Origin: Acanthosoma haemorrhoidale
Lineage: Eukaryota; Arthropoda; Insecta; Hemiptera; Acanthosomatidae
NCBI GenBank assembly: GCA_930367205.1
Contig: OV884009.1
Span: 98,601,189 to 98,665,188, forward strand
Reading direction: 5' to 3'
DNA length: 64,000 nt
Each line of letters opens with the position of its first letter. Position 1 is the first letter of the stretch. The notes under the pieces are model-generated. The model had not been told where the DNA came from, did no database searches, and saw only the letters and a list, made by a program, of their open reading frames with translations. This document shows, piece after piece, positions 32,116-43,592 of the stretch. The position numbers and the translations under genes are program-made.

Positions 32116-34130
32116 AAATCATGGCTTAACTTGTTTGCTGTTTCTTTTGTCAAGTAATATAATAAAAAGTCACAATTAAGTAACTGATACTCCACCATAA
32201 TACTGATGAAAGAACATTTTGTGCAGTATCGAACAGAGAGATACAAATTAAGTTATTTCATGATATTTTGAATACACAATGGCTAAGCCACGATCCCATT
32301 TATTTATCTACCCATTTTTCTTCTTTTTTTTTGAACCGAATACTCCTACCAAGAGTTAAAATACGTGACACACTACTCCTGGCATGAATTACACAGCTCG
32401 TGACATTGCTATGTGATTGTGTGCTTATGTCCTGTAATAAGCTCCATCTGAAACAGTCCTAAGTTCCCTATCCATATTTTGTTGACTAAATACGTCGTGT
32501 GTATTTCCCTATCCCACTACTGCTGAAAATGCTCGGATTCGACATGTACATTAAAATCGGAACGAGAGAAAACAAACCCCCCCCCCCACCTTCCTCATTG
32601 TTCCTGAAGCTTTGACGTGAGCTCACTCAAATCAAAGGAGTTTTTTTTATTGTGTCAGAGAAAACGGTTTGTTTTGTTTTTTTACCGCAGATCAGATTTC
32701 GCATTCGTTTTCAAGGGGCGATTTACCGTTGGCTATTAATAACCCGTCTTTCTTGGACTGTTTATGGTAAATTTGGATAAGTAAAATTTTATTAAATTTT
32801 GGGCGTCTCCATGGTTCAATGGTTACTACTGCTACTTCAACCATTACTCCTAAATGTGATTGTTCGCAAGAAATTTTTCTAAGGGGATGTGTTAAGTTGG
32901 AGTTCACTCAGTCATTGTTGAACAAATATTTAAAATATTTATTTCATCCATTCCAGGAGTACTTCTTAGTTCCTCAGTGTCATCTATATATCTATCAACC
33001 ATGGTTACAATCTCGATTGAACATCTCTTCTTTTAGTCTTGTAATGAATTACACTGAATTCGTTGGTGGTGACGGATCACGTAACACAAACAGCGAAAAT
33101 GTCCCAGCCAATGAACGATAGGGGCTAGTCCTCTCGAGCTTTGATTTCTGCTGTGTCTTTAATAATCCTGGCACTAGTTAGCAGTACCAAATGCAGGCAC
33201 TGTCTATATATTCATGTAACCGGAATAGAAATATTGCAAGTATTTATATATGCAATCAACAAAATACAGCTCATTTAGATCCACTGTTATAAGTCAACTT
33301 TCAGCCAGTTGCTCGATCCCACTGTCTCGATTTTCACTTTTGAAAAATTACCAAAATAGTTTTCCTTGAAGAAACTTGATCCGTATATGACAAGTGATAT
33401 TCTGACAGCGTATGATAGGAGTTGGAACACATGGACATCTTCCAATTTTCCCTCGGCCCAACGAGAAGCGGGTGGTTAAGCGTAGTGAAATCAAGTGACG
33501 TTGTCTTCTGAAACTCATCACTTCCTTGTGACTGGATTAGATTAGTGGCTCAGTAATGTCCGTTGGAGGTCGCCCTCAGCACTTCACTCTTTCCAAGGAC
33601 CTATCGCCACTGTTAACCCCATGTGGTTTGGTTTCAATAATTTTTCGAGCAACTATACAATTTTTTGTCACTGTTATGTGTTAAATGACGAGAATTGAGT
33701 GATAAACCGTCATCTATTTCAGGTTTTAGGCATGTCAACGAATGCTTCATGTTTCATATATAGGCTGTGGAGTAATGCAAGGAGATGCATAATTGGATCG
33801 TTGTTTCATACATCTCATTATGTACTTACATCGGAAGAGAGGAAATTCTGATCCGTCCTAGCATCAGGAAATAACTTCTTTTTTTAACTCTTTCTGTTTT
33901 AAGTTGCAGTCATCCCTCAGCTGTGTTAATAAGATTCTAAGTGCTGCATGAAAAATGAAATATAATAATTGTTTAATGGCCTATATCTGTCGTTTGCCTT
34001 TAGAAGTAATTAACTATTTATAATAAACCTACGTATACAATGACTATCCTGTTCATTTCACAACTGACATCAGTCTAAAAATTTATTAAGTTACAGGTAG
34101 TAAGAATGGGTATTGTTTTCGCTACTGGGG
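31565..34130. other. Intergenic, no gene supported
   Basis: Contains the CT microsatellite at 32046-32110. An ATG-initiated plus frame of 100 codons at 32819-33121 has no recognisable motif, no splice context and no homologue I know, so I do not call it. The rest is AT-rich. Confidence 0.45.
32046..32110. repeat. (CT)n microsatellite
   Basis: About 32 uninterrupted CT units. Confidence 0.95.
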
Positions 34131-34134
34131 AACC

Positions 34135-34380
34135 ATTTTTTTTTTTTTTTTTCCAATCCCCTTAAAAAAAGAAAAAACTTTTATTTACTATAGGTTCTTA
34201 AGTGAATCTATTTACATACTACATTTTATATGTCCTGTACCATCGGTACACTCTATACAAGGTCTGAATCGGCATAGAAGTTATGTAATCAATACATAAA
34301 CAATGATATACTATGTACTTGGCTTCATTGACAAGACTTTACAAGGTGATGGGGCTCACCTTTTTGATCACAAAAAAGAA
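34135..34380 (-). mobile_element. Family A 3'-end fragment
   Basis: T run 34137-34152, then TCCAATCCCCTTAAAAAAAG, GTGAATCTATTTACATACTA, TATGTCCTGTACCATCGGTA and GGTGATGGGGCTCACCTTTT. This is the same succession as the 3' UTR of the element at 25205-29175, with moderate divergence. It stops just before the ORF2 end (TTTTTGATCA), so it is a strongly 5'-truncated insertion. Confidence 0.75.
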
Positions 34381-34439
34381 AACCGTAATGAATAATAAAT
34401 GTAAACGTCATTAATCTAATCGGGAGTCAAGAAAGAAAT

Positions 34440-35165
34440 GGTATATGTAGACCTGTGGTTTTTGACCTTTGCTGGTGGCCTAGTCGGTTGGCAGCTTTAT
34501 TCGTATTGATCTGACTCCATAAGATCTTGGAAGGTTTGCTCCGACAGTGCACTATGTTCAGGAGAAGAGGAACAGGGTAGGTTTATAGGTAGTTTATGTG
34601 GTCTTGGAATGACCACGAATTCACACTCGGTATCTAAGGGTAGGAGAAAACCGTCCGGATCCCAAAGTGTGTGAACCGGAGAGAGGCAGACTGGATCGCT
34701 GGGCGTGACACTACAGTTTGTAGGGCCCCATTAGACCATCGTCAGCATAAAAGAGGTCTCTTCCAAGGAGGTGCTAGTTTTAGCGAGCCGAAGGCGGATA
34801 ATCCCACTGGGAAGATGTGGGGTCTGACAACGCCAGACAAAAACATAGCAAGATTAGGAAAGAGAGATGAAGAGGTAGTTGAATAAGAAAGCCATAGTTC
34901 GAGTAGGGAGCACCAGTGCAGAGAGAGAGAGAGAGAGAGAGAGAGCAGTGTTCACGTCAGGTGCCGGGTTCCGAGAGTATGGCAAAAAGCCCCTAATCTG
35001 GGCCTCATATAGGCAGGTCAGAGGTGGGGCCACACCCGCCGTGCTTCAGCTGTGTTGTACACTAGTTTCCATCCCTTAACTGACGCCTAAGTATTTTTAT
35101 TATTAAAATATAGAAACGTAGGCGCGTATTTTCTGGGCCGAGAAGAGGGGTGAAGAAGTTGGTAC
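34440..35165 (+). repeat. Family C repeat, longest single-orientation copy
   Basis: Landmarks in order: TGTGGTTTTTGACCTTTGCT, GCAGTGCACTATGTTCAGGA, TGGTCTTGGAATGACCACGA, GTGTGAACCGGAGAG, TTGTAGGGCCCCATTAGACC, GGTGCTAGTTTTAGCGAG, GATGTGGGGTCTGACAACGC, the AG microsatellite 34920-34945, then GTATTTTCTGGGCCGAGAAG near 35125. All of these recur in the other C copies. No coding frame spans it. Open frames such as 34671-34886 are not conserved between copies, so I treat it as non-coding and unclassified. Confidence 0.7.
34920..34945. repeat. (AG)13 microsatellite inside family C
   Basis: AG dinucleotides at the position where the other C copies have 9 and 29 units. Confidence 0.95.
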
Positions 35166-36335
35166 AACAATGATATTTAAGAATTACAATATTAAATTCA
35201 ACTTAATGGAATGTACTCGGTTCAAAGATAAATATTGAGGTCTAGAAGTATGAGGCCATTACACCGTCGGATTATAGGATATCGGTGTAATACAAAGAGC
35301 TTCTTTAATTTAGTATTTATTTAAGCTTTGAGATTGAAAAGGTTGACCATGTTGTTACATGATGGACAAACGTGTCCTTTGAAAAGACTCACCAATGAAA
35401 GAAGTATCAATGTTAGATATAATGGAATAAATGTGCCAAATTTCAACTGGATCGTGTTCACTTTCAGTTTATTATCAAAGTTGGAATACTGACTGGCTCA
35501 CTCTTTTACGGTTTGTTTCACGAGTTCTAATAGGTAGGTGGACCTTCCTTCGGAAAACAGAAAAAAGCTTTTGTATTATTTACATCCAATATGTTGTGTG
35601 GGGGAAGAATTTCCCACTTTTGAGAAAACCAATCTCTACACCGTTTCAAAAGGGCTCGGGAATTCTCCCCGTTATTACTCACCTAATGGAAAAACAAATT
35701 TGGCAGCCAAAGGTAACAATAACATAAGAATATTTCAGGAACACAGCAACACCTTACAGGTTGGTAATAAACTATGATATTGATTATTTGTGTGCAAACA
35801 GAACTTATAACATATTAAACTAAATAAGTTCATATCGATTCTGCTGAAAAAAATACAGTGAATGTATAAATAAAAACTATTTGACCCTATTAAAAGATAA
35901 TTAAAAAAGTAAACGTGGCTCGCTTTACTTCTGCGTACATCTCAACTGGCGTTCTCGAAGCGATTCTTGCCTACACGCCCTTACGACGCCCACTTACTCA
36001 CCCATAAACAACAAATATATTTTGAGTTCAAATTTGTTTAAACAATTCAAGCATTATGTTCTTAAATAAACTTACAGAAAAAAAACGTGTGTCAAAACAA
36101 GTTATAATTGATTTCCTTTCTTTTTTAATAACGAAATGTTAATTGTTTAAATAGAAGCATAAAATTAAAATTAAGTAAAAAAATAAAAGTAATTAAATTA
36201 AGTTGTAATCAAAATAAACATATGATTGGCGTTAAGACAATCTGGTTGTATTTATATAATTTATATTTGTCGATCAAATATATGTGTAATTTAATAGTAT
36301 ACATGTTTATTTACCTCTAATATTTTTTATTTCAG
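35166..36335. other. Intergenic, possibly intron
   Basis: Very AT-rich from 35780 onward, ending in a polypyrimidine-rich tract and TTTCAG at 36335. No coding region recognised; the frames at 35431-35777 lack motifs. Confidence 0.4.
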
Positions 36336-36464
36336 ATAGAAGATAGACTTAGGTAGGAAAAACCTTTTGACTGAATACTAAAATACCTGACACATATAAG
36401 CATGATGACTTCACAGCGACCCGTCCGCAGTTCTCAGCTTGTAGTCTACTTTGATTGGCTCAAG
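36336..36464 (+). CDS. Candidate host-gene exon with the start codon
   Basis: The block is bounded by a good 3' splice site (CTCTAATATTTTTTATTTCAG, ending 36335) and a consensus donor (CTCAAG|GTAAGC, 36464/36465). Within it an in-frame TGA precedes ATG 36402, and from there 21 codons run exactly to the donor in phase 0: MMTSQRPVRSSQL then VVYFDWLK. That is the expected look of an exon carrying the end of a 5' UTR and the beginning of a protein. Base composition is richer in G and C than the flanks. I do not recognise the protein from 21 residues, and no following exon is identified. It could still be chance, but all signals agree. Confidence 0.45.
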
Positions 36465-37435
36465 GTAAGCTTTTTGTGTGTTTTTAAAACTGTTTTTTAT
36501 ATTAAGTATGAGTAGAAAATGTATCATTTTAGAATAATTGTGTTACGGGCATTACTCTAATCTGGAAACACTAATGCTAAAAACATATATATAAATAAAT
36601 GTATTTTGTTATAAACAAATTAGGTTCTAATCCTAATAGAAATTAAAATAATTACCTTTCAAACTTTGAAAAACCTTAGCAGTTGCAATGTTTTGAGGGA
36701 TAGGGAATGATTGAGTCATAGAAACGTTCTCGGTAGCTCCTATGTTATGAACGTAAACCAAAAATTATTGGGTTCCATTTCCGGTTGGATCACTACTTTT
36801 CTCTTGCACTAACAAATATTAAAAATATCATTTGTTAGGCGCCACAATTATTAATAAAAAAGCACATTAAATATAAAGTCTTTTGTTTCTATTTCTGACG
36901 TGTACTTTATTCGTTAGATAATTAAGTACAGTAATCACTTAACATTTGCAAGGTTCTGTTCCAGGAAAACCACGTTAATATTGAATGTGTGAATTAAAAC
37001 AGGCAGTAAAGGTACTAGAGCATGAAAATTTTTAGAAGTGCATTCTACCAATTGAGTTTAGCTTAAGTTTCGAAAAATCTTTCGTAAAAAAGGCTACTTT
37101 TTCAAAATTATTACTGAGTTTTTGATTTATATTTTCTTAACGGTATGTGGATGACAGATATAAATAAAAGATGTAGATCCTTAAATTTCTCACATGGTTT
37201 GAACCACATATTACCCAGGCCAACAGGTGCTTTGGTGCCGGAGTATATGGAGCTGATTTCATATTAATTTGACGCCCTGAATTCAAATATGGCATTAGTT
37301 TTTGCCCTGGAACTCAAATTTTTAAGTTATAACCTTTATGTGAGATATGCGTTACACTACTTTTAAGTTAAATCCATGAATCAAATAAAAAAGATAAACA
37401 CGAAATTTGTATTATTATATTATACAAATATTATT
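36465..37435. other. AT-rich, possibly intron
   Basis: Follows the candidate donor at 36465. No coding sequence or repeat is recognised. Confidence 0.4.
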
Positions 37436-37439
37436 TATC

Positions 37440-38710
37440 GCAATGACAGAGGAAAAAGTCATCAATGAAATTGACATTCTTTAATGCATTTTGGAACAGT
37501 CCCTTTTCAAACTCCAGTAGTAATCTGCCTGTAGTTTTAATATCCTGGTGAAAACTTTTACCTTGTTTCTCACTTGTCTCCTAAATTTTCAGGAAAACTG
37601 TCTAACTGGATGTGTAAATAGTGCACCTACTCATGTTACCCCTAAGGGATTTAAAACTTTTAAGCATCTCGTTAACCAGTTCAACGTAGTTTTCAGCTTG
37701 GCATTTGCCCAGAACATTTCCAACAACTCCAACTATTGAAGTCCAGACTTTTCGCTCAGTCTTATTCATCGAATTTACGAAGGCAGATCCTGAATAAGTC
37801 TTATTTGTGGGCCGTCAAATGTTCCTGCTTAAGTTTTCCCGTACTTAACTGAGTCATAGGGAATGAAAGAAACACCATAGCATTAGTTTTGAAGAAGTAT
37901 CTTGAACATCGATGAGTAATTTGTGTGGACCTTGTAAAAAATGGTAAACTTTCTCCTTGGACAGCTCTCCTCAGAAAGTGACCCCCTCCCCTATATATGC
38001 AAAGCATGATCCGTTCTTATCAAGAGCCTTTACACACTGCTTCGTAAGGTCCAACTTAATATGCAGTGAAGGGAAGATGATTTTCTCTCGTTTAACTAAA
38101 AGGACGTTAATGACATTCTTTTCCCCAACGTCCATGTTTTGTCACTTAGGCCAATATTTTCTAACCCAGTGGTGTGTTTTGTTTCTGCTATCTCAGATGC
38201 ACTAGAAACAAGGATATTTCGTGTGGTCTATTTGCTGTCCAAGGATAAAGTTTACTATTTTTTAGTCCATACAAAATACCCATTGATGATTATGATACTT
38301 AATCTTCTCCAAAACTATTGCTATGGTGTTGTATTCTTCTTTCATTATCGTCGAATGAGCAATTGTTATTGAACGATAGTTATTCACATTGTGTAGGACA
38401 CATTTCAAACTTTGAGCTGTCAATATACAGGCACCCATCATCTGTATAATAGCCTTGAAGGCCCAGACGTCCTTTAATTTCGTAACAAAATACAAGATTG
38501 TCTTGAAAGAGGAATGGAGAATTAGAATACAGGGACAAATCCTTGTATATGTGATTTAGAACTTCACAAAATTGAGTCAGTACTACACTTTTCGCGTAGA
38601 ACTGGACGTTAATATAACTCCGATAAAAAAATGGAAAGCAGATAGGGATAAGCTTCATACTTAAATCCCCTAATATAGCTATAGTCAGTTCCGAAATCCT
38701 AGGCACCAGA
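37440..38710 (-). pseudogene. Decayed copy of a multi-copy arthropod protein, fragment 2
   Basis: Read on the minus strand from 38710 downward: CLYIDSSKFEMC; in another frame CVLHNVNNYRSITIAHS, KEEYNTIAIVLEKIKYHNHQ, WKIVNFILGQQ, DHTKYPCF, DSRNKTHHWVRKYWP, VKREKIIFPSLHIKLDLTKQ, CVKALDKNGSCFAYI; then SAFVNSMNKTERKVWTSIVG, QAENYVELVNEMLKSFKSLR, LDSFPENLGD, GKSFHQDIK and DYYWSLKRDC. This is the full motif order (IDSSK.SLK.VLLHN, HIKLGLMKQFV.ALDK, NY.ELV, HLD.FPENLG, QGERFHQDI, DYCW.L) of an uncharacterised family that I recall in hundreds of copies in some arthropod genomes. Frameshifts and stops are numerous, so it is dead. Function unknown; a mobile-element origin is my inference from copy number. 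Confidence 0.75.
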
Positions 38711-40935
38711 AAAGAATTGTTTCTTCTAGGCCTATGGTAATGTTTAGGTCTAAAACAGGGGGCTGAAAGGATATAAAATGAAAATGTATGCTAATTTAAT
38801 TATAGTTTTTTCTTCTTTTTTTTGGTGTCGATGGCTGAACTAGTTCCTCCTCCATTTCTCTAATTAACAATTCGGTTGCATCGGTTTTTTCCTTGTCATA
38901 AATTATGATGTCTACTGTAATGGCACAGCTGTGCCCACAAGAGTGACAAATTATGGAGCACTTGAGTTGGGCCTTTCTAAAAGTGCAGTCGATCCTGTGC
39001 TACATTTCCTACCAATAAAATAAAGGATCCACTAAGGCCTTGAGTTTTCAGTTAAAATTAAAAGATGAAACGTACTGACATCATTCATGTATTATTTGTG
39101 CTGTTATGAGCTAAAATAATTTGATAGAATGCGGTCTTCATGTTTTGCATACTCAAGTACCTTTGGCGCCTGCTCTAATCGGTGAGTTTGTATATAATAT
39201 GGGTTACGTTTCATATAGGCTCACAAAGACAAAAACACATGCGATCTGTTATAATGTTTGTCATTTTATTATTATTAATTACAGTATGTTCTTAATTTAC
39301 ATATGTATGTATGCATTTGTAAGTTTAATTTTTGCTTGTAGAAGTTAAAAATTAACGTCTTATCTATGATTGTTTGGCTGATTGTGTCCGTGCCTTTTGA
39401 AGTTGAACGTATAGGGTCGTGGCGGCCTCCATTTCCCTCTTAAAAACCTCCAACTTGGAACAGGAAATGGCTCATATTCACCGTTGACAACCTCACTTAT
39501 ATTATTATAATTCTCATTAAATCAGTTTTGTTATAACTGTCGGAAAACCTCAAATCGCGCTTTAAAAAAATAATAATTTTTTAAAAAATAAATGAATTTT
39601 TACAATTACTTTTTTTTTTGCATAAATTGTAAATACAATAAGACCCTATGTTCAATCTCTCTTCTGTAGATACTTTTTTTTTTAAATACGTGTATTGGCT
39701 AATATGCACTTAAGGGATTCTTCAGCATTTTTATATTCGCGCATAGTCACAAATTACTAATTAAGTTGTTTGGTGTGAATCAATGGGATACTGTCACCCT
39801 TGAGAAAAATGTTGGCATGGATAGAATCGTAAATTATAATTACCAAGAGAAGAGAAGCTCTGATCCCTGCGAATGAAAAGGAGGTACACGAGGGAAAAGG
39901 TTGAAGAAGGGAAAATGCACGGAGAAAGGTCGATGTTTCTTGTGACCTAGCATTGTGTGCAAATGTTGAATATCCAGCAACCCCAACAGAACTTTCTGGC
40001 TCCGTATTCTAATTAAGTGGGGAAAAATCCTATGAAGGCACATACGAATTAGTGAACCGTGATTGTGCGATGATTGAATAACAACCGTTAGCAGAAGAGG
40101 ATGTCACAATGCTGGCACAAGAGATGGTAATAACAACAAGGAGGGAGGGGTTCACAGCGAGAAGTTAGACCAGAAATGGTCTCAATGCGCACGAGTGGCG
40201 CATCGTATGGCAGACGCTTCCTCTTCGCCATCTAACAAACATAAACTAACTTATTAAAATTTAATGTGTATGTTTACTATCTACCTAGTTTCGTTTTAAT
40301 CCTATGCTAGTTTTGGTTTTGTAATTGGGCTTTGTATTGGTTTTTACTGAAATACTAACCACACATTAATATTTTCGACGACACTGACAGGCCGCGTTGA
40401 TGGTACAAATATGGTTGCTGTATATTATTCACATAATATGCTTTAATGTTATTTCTAACACAAAGCCGGAGTAACTCTCCTGTGGTCGTTTCAGTTTGAA
40501 AGTGCATGCATGTCATTGAGTTAAGTCCGTAAAGCTTTTATAATGTGATTTTCTTTTCGTAATATGGCTGTGAAACTACTCATTTAGTTAAAGCTTAGTA
40601 ATTATGCACGATTCCCTTTTCTAGTAAAGCTTTTAGTGTTGCTTTTAGCTTAAAAGCTGATGGCATTTTAATCCTTTTTGCCGGTCCAGTGAATTGCTTG
40701 GCGTATTACTAACGCCATAATGATTTCCAGGATTTACTCACATTCAGTTGGTTATAAAGTCTTTTTATATCTAATAAACGTAAAAGTAATCGATTTTGAC
40801 AGTCCATGTGAACTTTTGATCTTTGTTTAGATTTTATGTCCTTACATAGAAAGAAGACCTACCCTCGTATTAGGAAGCTCACTGTAATTCTGATTGCCGG
40901 GTCGTCACGAGGGGCCCTAGTTGCCCTAGCCCTGG
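38711..40935. other. Intergenic, no gene supported
   Basis: AT-rich with several short frames lacking motifs (39121-39348 plus, 39840-40043 minus). I see no recognisable transposon ends. Confidence 0.45.
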
Positions 40936-40939
40936 TGAC

Positions 40940-41312
40940 GGAATGAGAGTTGAATAGTCTATGACCTGGATGATTTCTTGATGACGGGCCTTACTACTGA
41001 GCTATTTGACTCCATATCTGACAGGTAGGTGCCCCGGCAGTGCACCATGTTCAGGAGAAGAGGTACAGGCTAGGTTCTATAGGTTGTTTACGTGGTCTTG
41101 GAATGACCACGAATTCACACTCGGTATATGAGGGTAGGCGAAAACCGTCCGGTTCCCAAAGGTGAGTGTGAACCGGAAAGGGGTAAACTGAAATGCTGGG
41201 GGAGGCGCTACTAGCTATGTTTGTAGGGCCCCAAAGAATGTCGTCTACATGGAAGAGATCCCTTCTAAGGATGTGCTAGCTTTAGCGAAACGAAGGGAGA
41301 GAATCCAATTAC
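40940..41312 (+). repeat. Family C repeat, truncated
   Basis: GCAGTGCACCATGTTCAGGA, TGGTCTTGGAATGACCACGA, GTGTGAACCGGAAAGG, TTGTAGGGCCCCAAAGAATG and ATGTGCTAGCTTTAGCGAAA follow the order of 34550-34790. The copy stops at 41312, before its microsatellite, where a family A fragment begins. Confidence 0.75.
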
Positions 41313-42793
41313 TGTTAAAAATTATATAGACTAAAACGAGCAGGACTTTGTGATGGGGTTCACCTTCGGGTTACAAAAAGGGACTTGAAAACTAAACTTA
41401 CATACTAACTTAAAACTAAAGCGTTCCTGCCTTGACTGCCTTCTCCCCTCGATGGGGGAACGGAGCGGGTGTTTGAAAATTTGATATGTCTACGGCAAAT
41501 GAATTCATCCACTGAAGGCAGCTCAAGATCTTCGTGGAGCTCACTGTTTCTCCGCTGCATGAATGTACTATGTCTGACCTCTATCATGAGTATGCCGTTT
41601 TGGAATTGTTGGAGTCACCTTCCTATCGCTTCAGTCAAATGACTAGAAAGCAGTGGACCGTACAGCAAGCACCACACAGAGGCGGTGGTCCATTTTAATG
41701 TCCAAATGTACGAGGCTTTTTCCTAGAGAGTTTTGCCACGTTCCTACAGTGTATGTAGTAGGCAGTGGACTTTTTCCCTTTTGGGAAAAGCGCATCGGTT
41801 TTTCAGGTAGCTAACCAGAATTGAGTAGAGCTGCTCCAGGCATTCCCTGTCGCAGAGCATTCGGCACATAATCGAAGGCCTGCGTGCACCCTAACAAAAT
41901 CATACCGTGGCTATGTTTCTGTTCAAATTTTGGCTAGCTTCTGACTGTAGTTTCATAAGGGGATGTTCTGTGCTCAGACTGGATTCAAATTGATAAATTG
42001 AAATTCAGTCTGTTTTGTTGGACTGATGTCATTTTCCGCACAGTATTGTTTGAGATAATTCAAAAGAATTTTCCCCATTTGTGGTAGTAAACTGATCGGG
42101 CGGTAGTGGGGTGGGTGATCTTGACTTACTTGAGCTATGGAAACAAGAATAGTTGTACTACCCTCTCCTCTGCATTTCTTTCAGCAGAACTGTTTGTATT
42201 ACGTCGCGCTCTGGTGCTTGGTTTCCTTGACACCGGCGAAGAATCGCCTTGAGCTGCTTCGGAGATACGAACATGTGGTTCTTTTCCGTTTCGAGCAGAG
42301 GAGGTGGTTGGTAGTCGCCTGTCCTAGCCGTGATATCCCAAGCGAAGTGATCGGGCAGTTTATTGGCCTGTGTCTTGGTAGAAAGTAGAGAGTCGCATTT
42401 GTGGACAGTAGCAGTCATGCTTTTTGTCGTTTTCAGCAGCTTCCAGAACTTTCTGTGATCGCCGTGCGTGCTTATGCCACTTTGATGTCTTCCAGATTAG
42501 CATCAATCGGATTTGCGTTGTGAGAGAATTCACAACTACCTTGGCTTGAAGGTCTCTGGTCCTGTACCATTTGTTCTTCCAATTATTGCGCATGGCAATA
42601 AGTTTTAGAATATGGTCTGAAGGAGATCGCAGAATCAGTGGTATGGGGCTGTACTTTGGAATAGCAGTGTCAACGATCACTTCAGTGTTGAAAGACAGTT
42701 AATGATCCACTTCCTCTTTTGTGTGGTGAAATGACACTGTATGCAGATTATGGTAAATTTGTGACCGATACAGCTCCCAGTCGGCACGTAGCT
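41313..42793 (-). pseudogene. Family A ORF2 relic, heavily decayed
   Basis: Minus-strand pieces in order from the high end: LRLIAMRNNWKNKWYRTRDL-like (42590-42540), the HARRSQKVLEAAENDKK region, PKQLKAILRRCQGNQAPERD (42260-42200), then the palm in broken frames (complement of TCATAAGGGGATGTTCTGTG near 41955), the C-terminal DEFICRRHIKF block (41510-41480) and 3' sequence with CAGGACTTTGTGATGGGGTT near 41345. It starts in the endonuclease-RT linker near 42793. The GVPQG and FADD region is deleted between about 41755 and 41800. It is clearly inactive and more diverged from the intact copy than the fragments at 17244 or 19288. Confidence 0.75.
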
Positions 42794-42821
42794 AATTTTT
42801 CTTTTAATATAAATATAAATC

Positions 42822-43370
42822 AAAAGTCCTGAGAACAATAGTAAATGCCCCTTATTATGTCAGCAACAAAATCCTTCATAACGACCTTAATATACCCTAC
42901 ATTCTAGAACTCATCCCTTCCAAGTTTACGAAATTCCACAGTGGCCTTTCCAACCACCCTAATCCTGTAGCACAGTCAATGCACTGCGCCACTCATCCCT
43001 ATAATCCTCCTCGGAGACTGAAACAGCAGTGGCCTCGTGACCTGCTATAAACGCGTGACAGTGGGAGTCCTGGCAATGGCCAGTCTCTCCAATCATGTCC
43101 TGAGCGTCTGTGGCTCTCGCACTCTTGGTCAGCCTCCACTGGCTAGTATCCGGTGACGCGGCTGACGGAGGAGCGTGGGGGACTTCCCAAGACTCCGCTT
43201 TCTCTTTGCGGTGGATTTGGGGGGTCTCTGGGCTGTCTGTAAATATTGTATGAATGAGCGAGTGAATGATGAACTGTAAATATTGTATGAATGATAGCAT
43301 ATATCTTAATTACTTATTGCCTTATAAAAGGCAGATTGTAATTATTGCACAATAAAGGAATTATACTACT
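42822..43370 (+). mobile_element. Family B 3'-end fragment (RT tail and UTR)
   Basis: Starts at ATCAAAAGTCCTGAGAACAA, where the B reading frame for the RT C-terminus lies (compare 61197), and runs through the UTR to the terminal hairpin 43318-43333 (TGCCTTATAAAAGGCA, perfect 6-bp stem) and AATAAAGGAATT. It is nearly identical to 14560-15115 in the UTR. It begins 29 bases after the end of the family A relic in the opposite orientation. Confidence 0.8.
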
Positions 43371-43592
43371 CAAAATATAAATATATTACAAACGAAACAA
43401 ACCACGTAAAACATAAAGAAAAAGTTACAAGAAATCGGTACTTCAAAACGTGTAAATAACTAAATAATTAATAAAACAAAAACCCAATTGGAAATTGACA
43501 CGTAGTCGTACCTCGTGGGGCAAATAAATAGTTCGCTAAAACTATGGGGTATATATAGCCCAAAGCAGCAAATGAGTTTTATTTTGGCTAAA

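Noticed and set aside
32805..32835. tRNA-like D-arm words (ATGGTTCAATGGTTACT)
   Set aside because: No anticodon arm, T-arm or acceptor pairing follows.
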